NCBI GenBank assembly: GCA_951812615.1
Contig: CATOSU010000021.1
Location: 42,501-84,106 of the forward strand
Direction: 5' to 3'
Source of the DNA: an uncultured Paracoccaceae bacterium
GTDB lineage: Bacteria > Pseudomonadota > Alphaproteobacteria > Rhodobacterales > Rhodobacteraceae
Length of the DNA stretch: 41,606 nt
Each line of letters starts with the position of its first letter. The stretch's first letter is position 1. Below, piece after piece: positions 16,967-24,831 of the stretch. The position numbers and the translations under genes were made by a program. The notes under the pieces are model-generated. The model saw nothing but the letters and a program-made list of their open reading frames with translations. It did not search any database and had not been told where the DNA came from.

Positions 16967-18349
16967 CTACCGTGAGCCTTCCGGCAGCGCCAACGCAGAT
17001 GACACCCCCAGCCGCCCGAGACGATCGCGCAGATCGCGCGCGAGTTCCGGGCTGTTGCCGAATATCCGGTCGATCAGGAACACGGTCGGAAATTCCGGCC
17101 AGGTCCGGTTCAGTTCCCCGATCAGCTGATGCGCCCTGTCCGGCTGTCCCAGATGATCATGGGCGATCGCCAGAAAGATCAGCGATGGCGCGCTGACCGG
17201 AGCACCCACCGTAGGCGCCAGCTCGAACGCCCGGACGGTGTCGGCGTAACGGCCCAGCATCAGCGTTGAAACGCCCCAGATGTTGTTGGCACCAAACCGG
17301 CCCTCGCCTTTGCGTTCCCGGCCGGGGTCGGACGCCTCTGCCGCCAGACCGGCGTTCCCGGCGTTCCCGGCGTTCCCGGCGACGATGGCGGAGATCCCGA
17401 CGAGGTCCAGAATATACCCGTTCTCCGGGGCCAGCTTCAGCGCGGTCCGGGCCCGGTGCAACGCCCGGTCTGACCTGCCTTCGACCGCGGCAACCCATGC
17501 ATCGGCCGCAATCGGCCAGACATCGTCCGGCGCACGGCGCAAGGCCTGCGCGGCGCTGTCCCGGGCCAGCTCCAGCAGCCTGGACCTCTGTGCCGGGTCC
17601 ACTGACAACAATGCCAGCGTCGCCTGCACCTGCGCGGCACCGGCATACCCGTCGGACAGATCAGGCGACAGTTCCGTCGCGTGCAGGAACATGTCCAGCG
17701 CGATCTGCTGGCGTTTGACCTCTAACAACGGGAACAGGAGGCGCCGCGCTTCGTCTGCCATGTTCGCAGCCTGCAGGGTCAACATCGACTGGTCGCGCAA
17801 CGCCGATCTGCTGGCTGCATCTGACGGATCATCAGGCCCGGCGGTCCAGGAACGGGCTCCCGGCAGCACGACCACCGCCGCGACCAGAACCAGCGCGGCA
17901 CCCACGGCCATACCCGGCAGAGTCCCGCGCCCGCCGCGCGCCCCGGTTTCAACCGGCTCATCCCGCGGTGCGGCGGATTCCGCCGAAGCCTGCCGGTGTT
18001 CGAACCGCGGCACGTATCCGCCGGGATCGACATGGATCTGCACGCGATCCCCGGCGCCGCTGCCGGTTTAATACTCGTCCAGCAACCGGCGCATCCGCCG
18101 CGCCTCGACCCGGACAACGTTGTGGCTGCTTTTGCCGTCCTCGAGACTGCGGCCATAGACATCCGCCGCCACGGTCTTGCCCTTGATCTGATCCGCCCGT
18201 CTCTCGGATTGCTCTTGCACAATATAGGAAAGGAACTCCTGCAACCGTGGTGATCCTGAAAACTCTTCGCTGTTCACAACCCTCTGAACGGCGTCGCGCA
18301 GCACGTCGCCTGAGAGCTGGCCGGAACCGGAATTGTCTTCTGCAGGCAT
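16967..18349 (-). pseudogene. winged-helix/TPR membrane regulator-like protein, interrupted by an ochre codon
   Basis: The first part (18068-18349) encodes a DNA-binding-like N-terminal domain: LRDAVQRVVNSEEFSGSPRL, QEFLSYIVQEQ, KGKTVAADVYGRS and VVRVEARRMRRLLDEY. After TAA at 18068-18070 the same frame continues TGSGAGDRVQIHVDPGGYVP, as in intact family members, where the tail of this domain is followed by the same GGYVPRFE segment. Next come a membrane segment (MAVGAALVLVAAVVVLPG) and TPR-like helices (SDGYAGAAQVQATLALLSVD, APENGYILDLVGISAIVAGN). Whole length would be about 460 residues. A Tyr codon changed to TAA explains the break. A GTG at 18043 could start a separate downstream protein, but it would lack the DNA-binding domain. 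Confidence 0.72.
17351..17377. repeat. three tandem 9-bp repeats
   Basis: GGCGTTCCC occurs three times in a row inside the winged-helix/TPR pseudogene and encodes NAGNAGNAG. Typical slippage repeat. Confidence 0.85.
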
Positions 18350-18416
18350 GTACAGATCACCCCAAGCTCACGGTGAGTTACTTGTGTCGCGGCATGGGAT
18401 GCCCGAGCTTTGTTGC

Positions 18417-18671
18417 ATGACCACCCTAGATTTCGACAGCGCCGAGTCAATCAGGGCGCTCACCGCCGATGCCCCGGACCTGCCGGTCGAAAAAGTGCTG
18501 CAACGCTGCGCGAACGATCCAGTCCTGACGGAAGTGATGCAGGACTACGTGGTGGTCTGTTCGCAGATGGAGGACGACGGTTCCCTGCCGGAGGATCGCA
18601 CACAACTGGCGGAAATACGCGCCGGGCTGGTCGCGGAACTGCGGCGGCGGCTGAACCGTCCCCAGACTTGA
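18417..18671 (+). CDS. small acidic hypothetical protein
   Basis: An 84-residue protein starting MTTLDFDSAESIRALTADAP and containing EVMQDYVVVCSQMEDDGSLP and AEIRAGLVAELRRRL. It is acidic, without signal or membrane segment. No family recognised. It is divergent from the winged-helix pseudogene (start at 18349) and 23 bases upstream of the MBL pseudogene on the same strand. An in-frame ATG at 18399 is an alternative start. Confidence 0.6.
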   Translation: MTTLDFDSAESIRALTADAPDLPVEKVLQRCANDPVLTEVMQDYVVVCSQMEDDGSLPEDRTQLAEIRAGLVAELRRRLNRPQT

Positions 18672-18694
18672 AACGCCTTATCGGAGACGCATTG

Positions 18695-20123
18695 ATGAGA
18701 CACCCCTTTCTGAAACCCATCGCCCTGGCAGCTTCGCTCGCCCTTGCCCAACTGGCGGGTCAGGCGCAGACGCCGAGCCCGCCGCCCGTCGGCGACCCGT
18801 CGACCGTGGAAGACATGCGCGCGGCCCTTTTTGGCGGGGTTCCGGGCGACCGCTGGAAAGAAGGGTTGCTGTTCGAGGGCATTTCCCCGCACCCTTGGCT
18901 GAACTCGGCCTCGAACTGGTTCCTCGGCACCGAGGACGTACAACCCGACGAGATGCGGATCATTTTCATGGGCACCTCGCCGGTGATCCGGCCGGGGCAG
19001 ATGAACACATCGGTTCTGGTTCAGCTGGGCAATGGCGAAAACTTCGTTTTGACATCGGCGAAGGCTCGGTGGCGAATTACAACGCGTCGAACATCGCTCT
19101 GAACGAGATCGACAAGATCTTCATCACCCACCTGCACGTGTACCACTTCGGATCGCTGCCCTACGTCTACATGTTCGGCGGCTGGGCCGGACGCTGGCAC
19201 CATCCCCTGCGGGTCTGGGGGCCGTCCAGCAATGACCCGGAATACGGCACCGCCGCGATGATCGACGGCATGATGAAAATGCTCGCCTGGCATCGCCGCG
19301 CCTTCAGTGTCTTCCCGGTCGGTCAGGGCCACGACGTCGAGGTCAACGAGTTTGACTATCTCGACGAAGGCGGTGTGATCTACGACGAAAACGGCGTGAC
19401 GGTCACGCATTGGCAGCGCAGCCACGCGATGGACGGCGCCAGCGCCTATCGCCTCGACTGGAACGGGCTCTGCTTTGTCTGGACCGGCGACGGTCGGCCC
19501 AACATGCGCGACGCGAAATATGCCGAGGGTTGCGACGTCTATGTGACCGAACAACAGCCGGAACTGGTCGAAATCAGCGCCGGTGTGCAGGGTGTTCCGG
19601 CTTTCCTCGCACGCTACACGATCGACACCCATCACACGCCCGGCTACGCGGCGGGATACATCGCCAATCTGGTCCAGCCGCGGATGTTCCTGACCACACA
19701 TATGCCATTCGATCCCTATCTGAACGAAGAGGCCGTCGCCGAAGTGCGCGAACATTGGAAAGGCCCTATCATTTCGGCGCGCCGGACGGGATCGTGGTGA
19801 ACGTGACCAAGGATCAGATCTGGGTCCGCGAAGGCATCATTCCCGACTATCCCAACAACCGGGCACCACAGTTCAACTTTGACAATGGCCAGCTTATCGT
19901 TCCGGCACCGCCGCTGGCGCGCAAGGACATCCAGAACGAGGACATCCGCGCGACCGAGATCGACCCGGATCTTTACTACCCCGAAGGCTACCATCCTGAA
20001 CTGTTGCAGGAATGGCCGACGGGCGACCGCGATCTGGTGATCCCGCTCGAAGATCTGCCCGACAGATTCAAGGAAGGCATGGGCGACACCTGGGCCAAGC
20101 GCAAGGCGCTGGGTCTGGAGTAA
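18695..20123 (+). pseudogene. secreted MBL-fold hydrolase (GntH-like) with two frameshifts and a lost active-site Asp
   Basis: Three consecutive frames give one MBL-fold protein of about 475 residues. Frame 1 has signal peptide MRHPFLKPIALAASLALAQL and reaches GENFV at 19045; frame 2 gives FDIGEGSVANYNASNIALNE, then FITHLHVYHFGSLPYVYMFG and MFLTTHMPFDPYLNEEAVAE; frame 3 gives FGAPDGIVVNVTKDQIWVRE to the end. Each switch equals a one-base deletion, near the T run at 19047-19050 and the C run at 19764-19766. In addition the metal motif HxHxDH reads HLHVYH: the Asp codon is TAC at 19141-19143. The family resembles the enzyme named GntH in guanitoxin clusters, but roseobacter homologs are not tied to that toxin. 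The gene is almost certainly dead. Confidence 0.82.
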
Positions 20124-20146
20124 ACCCCCGTCACCCTGACACCCAG

Positions 20147-20180
20147 GGGCGCGCCCAACCGGCGCGCCCTTCTTCTTTTT
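20147..20180 (+). terminator. terminator after the MBL pseudogene
   Basis: GGGCGCGCC and GGCGCGCCC (20147-20155, 20161-20169) with loop CAACC, followed by TTCTTCTTTTT. It separates two convergent units. Confidence 0.9.
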
Positions 20181-20187
20181 CGGGCTG

Positions 20188-20682
20188 TCAGCCCTGCAAT
20201 TCCGCCAACAGCTCTTCGAGGATCTGCATCCCCTTGCCCCAGCCCTGATCGAGCCCGGCCATCGCCCCGGCGAAACAGGCGATCTCGGCCTCGCTGGCCT
20301 CGTGCGGGGTCCAGGTCAGACGCAGCCGGGTCCTGGTGCCATCATCGGCAAAGGTGACCACGGTCAGCAGGACGCGCGGCCAGTCCGGCATCATCGGATT
20401 GGCAATCACGTTCCAGTCGGCATCGGTCATCGAATGGTGCCAGACCAGCCGCGCCTCGGGTTCGACTTCGCCATAGGCCATCCGCTCATAGCCGGAGCGC
20501 TCTCCCATCTTCATTTCGTTCAGCCAGACCCCGCCGGGACGCACGTCAAGCTTGTGAATGATCGTGGTCACGTTCGGCCCGTACCAACGCGACAGGTACT
20601 CGGCCTCGGTCCAGGTGCGCCAGACCAGCGCGCGCGGGGCATCGAACATGCGGTCCAGCACATAGGTGGGCAGGTCAGTCAT
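20188..20682 (-). CDS. SRPBCC (AHSA1-like) protein
   Basis: A 164-residue START-like domain: TYVLDRMFDAPRALVWRTWT, EYLSRWYGPNVTT, DVRPGGVWLNEMKM, LTWTPHEASEAEIACF and GLDQGWGKGMQILEELL. The pattern is the AHSA1/CalC type that binds hydrophobic ligands. Its start overlaps the end of the ArsR gene by 8 bases, so the two form an operon. Such ArsR-SRPBCC pairs are very common; the ligand is unknown. Confidence 0.93.
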   Translation of the reverse strand: MTDLPTYVLDRMFDAPRALVWRTWTEAEYLSRWYGPNVTTIIHKLDVRPGGVWLNEMKMGERSGYERMAYGEVEPEARLVWHHSMTDADWNVIANPMMPDWPRVLLTVVTFADDGTRTRLRLTWTPHEASEAEIACFAGAMAGLDQGWGKGMQILEELLAELQG

Positions 20683-21040
20683 CTTTGGTCCTCTCCGCGG
20701 GTTGCATTGTGTTCAGAAGATCGTCGAGCTGGTCGAAACTGCCCGACCAGAACTGGCGGAACTCATCCAGCCAGTTCACCGCCGCCTGCATCGGCCGGGC
20801 CTGCAGCCGCGCCGGGCGGCGCTGTTTGTCGATGTCCCGGGTGATCAGCCCGGCGCGTTCAAGCACCTTCAGATGCTTCGAAACCGCCGGCTGGCTCATC
20901 TCGAAAGGCGCGGCGATCTCGTTGACCGAGGCCGCGCCCCCCGCCAGCCGCGCCAGGATGGCCCGCCGCGTGGGATCCGCCAGCGCGGTGAACACGGCAT
21001 CAAGGGCAGCGGGATCAGATCCATAACCGATTCGTTCCAT
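20675..21040 (-). CDS. ArsR-family transcriptional regulator
   Basis: A 121-residue winged-helix repressor: VFTALADPTRRAILARL, SVNEIAAPFEMSQPAVSKHL (recognition helix) and KVLERAGLITRDIDKQRRPA. It lacks the metal-binding ELCVCDL motif of ArsR/SmtB metal sensors and belongs to the metal-free subgroup that partners SRPBCC proteins. Likely autoregulated through the AT-rich palindrome at its start codon. Confidence 0.93.
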   Translation of the reverse strand: MERIGYGSDPAALDAVFTALADPTRRAILARLAGGAASVNEIAAPFEMSQPAVSKHLKVLERAGLITRDIDKQRRPARLQARPMQAAVNWLDEFRQFWSGSFDQLDDLLNTMQPAERTKDD

Positions 21041-21060
21041 AACAATTAGGTTATATTATA
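21039..21060 (-). promoter_or_regulatory. putative operator and -10 element of the ArsR operon
   Basis: ATAAC-N6-GTTAT (21039-21054) is a perfect palindrome that overlaps the start codon of the ArsR gene. On the minus strand TATAAT (21060-21055) lies just upstream, so transcription may begin only a few bases before the ATG. No good -35 was seen. A repressor bound here would block its own promoter. Confidence 0.4.
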
Positions 21061-21162
21061 AATATCTGAAACGCAAACCGCGCGCAGCAGACACCGGAAT
21101 TGGGTGGCCGGTCTGTCCGAAAACTGTCGGTTTCTCTTGCCTGCGGTGCAGAATCGTTTAAT

Positions 21163-21177
21163 TGACTAAATTAGTCA
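21163..21177 (+). promoter_or_regulatory. IRO-like iron-response box (TGA-N9-TCA)
   Basis: TGACTAAATTAGTCA is a perfect palindrome with a central A, 17 bases before the ATG of the iron-binding protein gene. It fits the TGA-N9-TCA form of the IRO box bound by RirA-type Rrf2 regulators in alphaproteobacteria. It would repress the gene when iron is plentiful. Confidence 0.65.
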
Positions 21178-21194
21178 GACAATAGGAATCAATC

Positions 21195-22211
21195 ATGCTC
21201 AAGCATACCACCGCCATCGCCGGCCTGATTTTCGCAGCCATCGCGACCTCGGCCACGGCCGGGGGCGAACTGAATCTGTATTCGTCACGGCACTACGATA
21301 CCGACGAACGGCTTTATTCCGAATTCGAGGAAATGACCGGCATCACCATCAACCGCATCGAAGGCAAGGCTGACGAGTTGATCGCGCGGATGCAGGCCGA
21401 AGGTGCAAACTCGCCAGCGGACATTCTGCTGACGGTGGACACCTCACGGCTGAAGCGGGCAAAGGACGCCGGTATCCTGCAGGCCACCGACAGCGCCGTG
21501 CTGGAAGAACGCGTTCCCGCCAACCTGCAGGACAGCGACAATCAGTGGTTCGGGTTCTCCCAGCGCGGGCGGATCATCTTCTACGACAAGAACGACATGA
21601 CCGATCCGCCGCAGGCCTATGCCGATCTGGCCGATCCGAAGTACAAGGGTCTGATTTGTATCCGTTCCTCGTCCAACGTCTATAACCAGACCTTGCTGGC
21701 CAGCATCATCACCCATGACGGTGCCGATGCCGCAAAGGCATGGGCCGAAGGCGTGGTGGCGAACATGGCACGTGACCCACAGGGCGGCGACACCGATCAG
21801 CTCCGCGGCATCGTGTCGGGCGAATGTGAAATCGCGGTGTCCAACACCTATTACTTCGCGCGTTCCATCCGCAAAGACGTCAAGGGCCTGTCTGCTGATC
21901 GCGAGATGATCGGCTGGATCTTCCCGAACCAGGACGGGCGCGGTGCGCATATGAACCTGTCGGGCGGCGGCGTCGCGGCACACGCGCCAAACCGGGAAAA
22001 CGCGGTCAAATTCCTGGAATATCTGTCCAGCGAAAGCGCGCAGAAGTACTTCTCGAACGGCAACGATGAATTCCCGGTGACCGACGGTGTGCCTCTGGCC
22101 GACAGCGTCGCCGCTCTGGGCGAATTCAAGGCGGACGAGATCGACCTGTCCGAGGTCGCCAAGAACATTCCGGCGGCACAGAAGATCTTCAACGAGGTCG
22201 GCTGGAAGTAA
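21195..22211 (+). CDS. periplasmic iron(III)-binding protein of an ABC transporter
   Basis: A 338-residue type II binding protein of the FbpA/FutA/AfuA group. Signal peptide MLKHTTAIAGLIFAAIATSA; mature part GGELNLYSSRHYDTDERLYS, then GKADELIARMQAEG, FFSQRGR-like loop WFGFSQRGRIIFYDK, and GECEIAVSNTYYFARS where Tyr219 and Tyr220 match the iron-ligand Tyr pair of the family. It would deliver ferric iron to an inner-membrane permease, but no permease or ATPase gene is beside it. An IRO-like box lies upstream and a terminator downstream, so it is a single-gene unit. Confidence 0.93.
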   Translation: MLKHTTAIAGLIFAAIATSATAGGELNLYSSRHYDTDERLYSEFEEMTGITINRIEGKADELIARMQAEGANSPADILLTVDTSRLKRAKDAGILQATDSAVLEERVPANLQDSDNQWFGFSQRGRIIFYDKNDMTDPPQAYADLADPKYKGLICIRSSSNVYNQTLLASIITHDGADAAKAWAEGVVANMARDPQGGDTDQLRGIVSGECEIAVSNTYYFARSIRKDVKGLSADREMIGWIFPNQDGRGAHMNLSGGGVAAHAPNRENAVKFLEYLSSESAQKYFSNGNDEFPVTDGVPLADSVAALGEFKADEIDLSEVAKNIPAAQKIFNEVGWK

Positions 22212-22233
22212 GCGCTGAACCCCAGCTACGACG

Positions 22234-22268
22234 AACGGGCACGCATCGGCGTGCCCGTTTGCATTTTC
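22234..22268 (+). terminator. terminator of the iron-binding protein gene
   Basis: AACGGGCACGC and GCGTGCCCGTT (22234-22244, 22249-22259) with a four-base loop, followed by TTGCATTTT. Confidence 0.9.
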
Positions 22269-22299
22269 AGATACCCGGCAAACGCCGGATGGAACCGTG

Positions 22300-23625
22300 T
22301 CAGATATCCAGCGTGTGTACACGCTCCCATGCGGTGAAGCTGCTGGCGAAATCGTTCCACTCGGCCATTTTCAGCTTGAAGAACGCGTCCGAAAACTCGT
22401 CACCCATCCGCGACTTGAGCTCCTTGTCACGATTGAAGGCGCGCAGGGCATCCAGCATGTTCAGCGGCAGCTTCGCAGCGCCGCGAGCCTTGTGACCCGC
22501 AGCATACATGTCGATATCCCAGCGTTTGCCCGGGTCGGCCTCGTTCTCCAACCCGCTGAGCCCCGCCGCAATGATCACCGCCTGCAGCAGGTAGGGGTTC
22601 ACCGCGCCGTCCGGCAGCCGCAGTTCGAACCGGCCCGGACCCGGGATGCGAACCATATGAGTGCGGTTGTTGCCCGACCACGTCACCGTGTTCGGGGCCC
22701 AGGTGGCCCCGGACGACGTGACCGGCGCATTGATCCGTTTGTAGCTGTTGACCGTCGGGTTGGTTATCGCTGTCATGCCGATGGCATGGTTGATGATCCC
22801 GCCAAGGAAATGACCGCCCTGATCGGACAGCCCCAGCTCGGAAGTCGGTGTCGCGCCACCTTCTTCGGTCGCAAAGACGTTGGTTTTTCCGTCCATGTCC
22901 CAGACCGAGATATGCGCGTGGCAGCCGTTTCCGGTCAGACCCTCGATCGGCTTGGGCATGAACGTGGCCCGATACCCGTGGCTTTCGGCCACCGACTTGA
23001 CCATGAACTTGAAGAAGCTGTGCTTGTCCGCCGTGCGCAGGGCATCGTCGAACTCCCAGTTCATTTCGAACTGTCCGTTGGCGTCTTCGTGGTCATTCTG
23101 GTAGGGGCCCCAGCCCAGACCCAGCATGTAATCGCAGATCTCGCGCACCACGTCATAGCGGCGCATCACCGCCTGCTGATCGTAACAGGGCTTGGCGGCG
23201 ATATCGTCGGGGTCGCTGATCCGGTCGCCATCGGGATGCAGCAGGAAATACTCCGCCTCGATCCCGGTCTTGATCCGCAGGTTCTTGCCGGCAGCCTCGG
23301 TGATCAGGCGGTTCAGCACGTTGCGCGGGGCCTGGGCCACCTCTTCGCCTTCCATCACCGGGTTGGCGGCCACCCATGCGACCTCGGGCTTCCACGGCAA
23401 CTGAATCACGCTGTCGGGGTCGGGCACCGCCAGCATGTCGGGATGCGCCGGCGTCATGTCCAGATAGGTGGCAAACCCGGCAAACCCGGCGCCGTCTTCC
23501 TGCATGTCGGCAATCGCCTGCGCCGGCACCAGCTTGGCCCGTTGCCCGCCGAACAGGTCGGTGAAGGAAATCATGAAGTATTTCACGCCGTTTTCGGCAG
23601 CAAAGGCGGCCAGATCTTTGGTCAC
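22300..23625 (-). CDS. glnT: type III glutamine synthetase / glutamylamide synthetase
   Basis: A 441-residue GlnT-type enzyme: YFMISFTDLFGGQRAKLVPA near the N-terminus, TGIEAEYFLLHPDGDRI and NGQFEMNWEF for metal and glutamate binding, GNGCHAHISVWD, and RTHMVRIPGPGRFELRLPDG. GlnT relatives include gamma-glutamylmethylamide synthetase (GmaS), so methylamine rather than ammonia is a possible substrate. The start is GTG at 23625, preceded by GGGAG at seven bases; the sequence from VTKDLAAFAAENG fits the family. It overlaps the DUF3303 stop (GTGA), which implies coupled translation. Confidence 0.9.
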   Translation of the reverse strand: MTKDLAAFAAENGVKYFMISFTDLFGGQRAKLVPAQAIADMQEDGAGFAGFATYLDMTPAHPDMLAVPDPDSVIQLPWKPEVAWVAANPVMEGEEVAQAPRNVLNRLITEAAGKNLRIKTGIEAEYFLLHPDGDRISDPDDIAAKPCYDQQAVMRRYDVVREICDYMLGLGWGPYQNDHEDANGQFEMNWEFDDALRTADKHSFFKFMVKSVAESHGYRATFMPKPIEGLTGNGCHAHISVWDMDGKTNVFATEEGGATPTSELGLSDQGGHFLGGIINHAIGMTAITNPTVNSYKRINAPVTSSGATWAPNTVTWSGNNRTHMVRIPGPGRFELRLPDGAVNPYLLQAVIIAAGLSGLENEADPGKRWDIDMYAAGHKARGAAKLPLNMLDALRAFNRDKELKSRMGDEFSDAFFKLKMAEWNDFASSFTAWERVHTLDI

Positions 23626-23882
23626 GTTGTGCTCCCTGTTGGTTTTTCTCTGAGTTCTATCACTTCGAAATCCACCAGATCGTTCCAATGGGCGAACCAT
23701 TTGTCAAAGGTTTCGAGGTGGTTTGTTTCCATCAGCTGGTAACACGTGCTGTCATCCGCGCTCAGCCAGCTGTCCAAATAGGCAAGTCCGTCGGGCAGCA
23801 TCCGTCCTTGGCGCGCGAACCGGTCGTAAACCGCGGCAGAGCTGCCGCCGCGAAATCGTTCGATCACCATATAGCGCGACAT
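23622..23882 (-). CDS. DUF3303-like small protein
   Basis: An 86-residue protein: MSRYMVIERFRGGSSAAVYD, GRMLPDGLAYLDSWLSADDS and CYQLMETNHLETFDKWFAHW. This matches the DUF3303 pattern (ferredoxin-like alpha/beta, function unknown). GAGGAGG lies 7 bases before ATG 23882; an in-frame ATG at 23906 is less likely. Its stop overlaps the glnT start by four bases, so the two are one operon. Confidence 0.85.
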   Translation of the reverse strand: MSRYMVIERFRGGSSAAVYDRFARQGRMLPDGLAYLDSWLSADDSTCYQLMETNHLETFDKWFAHWNDLVDFEVIELREKPTGSTT

Positions 23883-23946
23883 GACGCGTCCTCCTCTGAT
23901 CGCCAAGCGCCTCTAAGCCAGAGCACTCCTGATACGCCCGTAAACC

Positions 23947-24831
23947 TCATCGAAACTCGAACCGATAGCGATAGCTTTTTAGAGCCAGATCCGAGATCGC
24001 ACGCGCAGAACTCTGGACTCTGGTGCGAAAATCGGCGGCCACAATGATGCTCCGGGCCGGTTTGCTGGCTTGTCCCGTCAGATCACCCATATACCCCAAG
24101 ATCTGTGCGATGACCGCATCCCGTGCGGTTCCCGCCTTCAGTTCGATCACTTCCAGCCGACCCAGACCGTCGCGGGCAAGAATATCAAGGAACCCAGAGG
24201 CAACCTTGCGCTCTGCCCCGCCGTCACAAATGGTCAGACCTGGTTTCAGTTGTTCGATGTTCTCCCGCAGGGCAGCTTGCAGGTCCGCTTCCAGTCCAGA
24301 TACCCCGACCGCACCAACTTCGTCGTCGACATCGAAACCCTCAACTGTCTCATTTTCTTCCTCTTCGAAATCAACATCGCCACCCGACAGACGAAACATG
24401 GAGTACTGGTTCAGATGCGACTTGTACCATCGCAGAACGCCCAGGAGAGAGCACTCACCAACATTCATCTGCGTAGGGTCTGGCCGACCCGCGGCCTCAT
24501 CGGCCGAAGCATTGGCAAAAAGCCCGGGAATCGAAGCCATTCCATCGCGCTCGAAAATCCATGTCTCGTACACGGGTTCGCCCGGCGTGGTCATCGCGTT
24601 TTCCATGGCTATGCGGGTGTGCCCGATGCCGTGGATGCCGGTCATCTGATCGATACCGAACCGGGCCATCACCTCGCCGGGCAGGCCCACCTCCTTGTAG
24701 ATCTCGATGGCCTTGCCCACGCTCAACACCCGCACGTTCGTCCGCAGCTGGGCCAGCGCGGCGCGCAAAGCGCCGTCCTGATCGGCGGCAGGTGCTTTCC
24801 CGCCGAGGCTCTGGCTGTTGTCAATCCGCAT
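23947..24831 (-). CDS. chimeric ORF: GlxB amidotransferase fragment joined to a NucS-like nuclease domain
   Basis: The first 80 residues (to about 24594) match an internal part of GlxB-type class II glutamine amidotransferase: LRAALAQLRTNVRVLSVGKA, IEIYKEVGLPGEVMARFGID and GIHGIGHTRIAMENAMTT. The GlxB N-terminus with the nucleophile Cys is absent. From about MTTPGEPVYETWIFERDGMA the sequence is unrelated; it has IPGLFANASADEAAGRP, an acidic linker (DFEEEENETVEGFDVDDEVG) and a C-terminal PD-(D/E)XK domain like NucS: SGFLDILARDGLGRLEVIEL, KAGTARDAVIAQILGYMGDL. The Asp and ELK residues of the active site are kept. A start at the ATG at 24594 would give a 215-residue nuclease alone. The ATG at 24831 overlaps the upstream gene's stop by 11 bases. 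Confidence 0.72.
   Translation of the reverse strand: MRIDNSQSLGGKAPAADQDGALRAALAQLRTNVRVLSVGKAIEIYKEVGLPGEVMARFGIDQMTGIHGIGHTRIAMENAMTTPGEPVYETWIFERDGMASIPGLFANASADEAAGRPDPTQMNVGECSLLGVLRWYKSHLNQYSMFRLSGGDVDFEEEENETVEGFDVDDEVGAVGVSGLEADLQAALRENIEQLKPGLTICDGGAERKVASGFLDILARDGLGRLEVIELKAGTARDAVIAQILGYMGDLTGQASKPARSIIVAADFRTRVQSSARAISDLALKSYRYRFEFR

Noticed and set aside
17351-17377. CRISPR or regulatory repeat
   Set aside because: The 9-bp units are in frame within coding DNA and have no spacers.
1830-18349. A changed genetic code in which TAA and TAG mean Tyr
   Set aside because: Other genes in the window end normally at TAA and TAG with no sensible continuation, so the two in-frame stops are individual lesions.
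22297-23742. A 481-codon open frame antisense to glnT
   Set aside because: Shadow frame with no domain signals; glnT is well supported.
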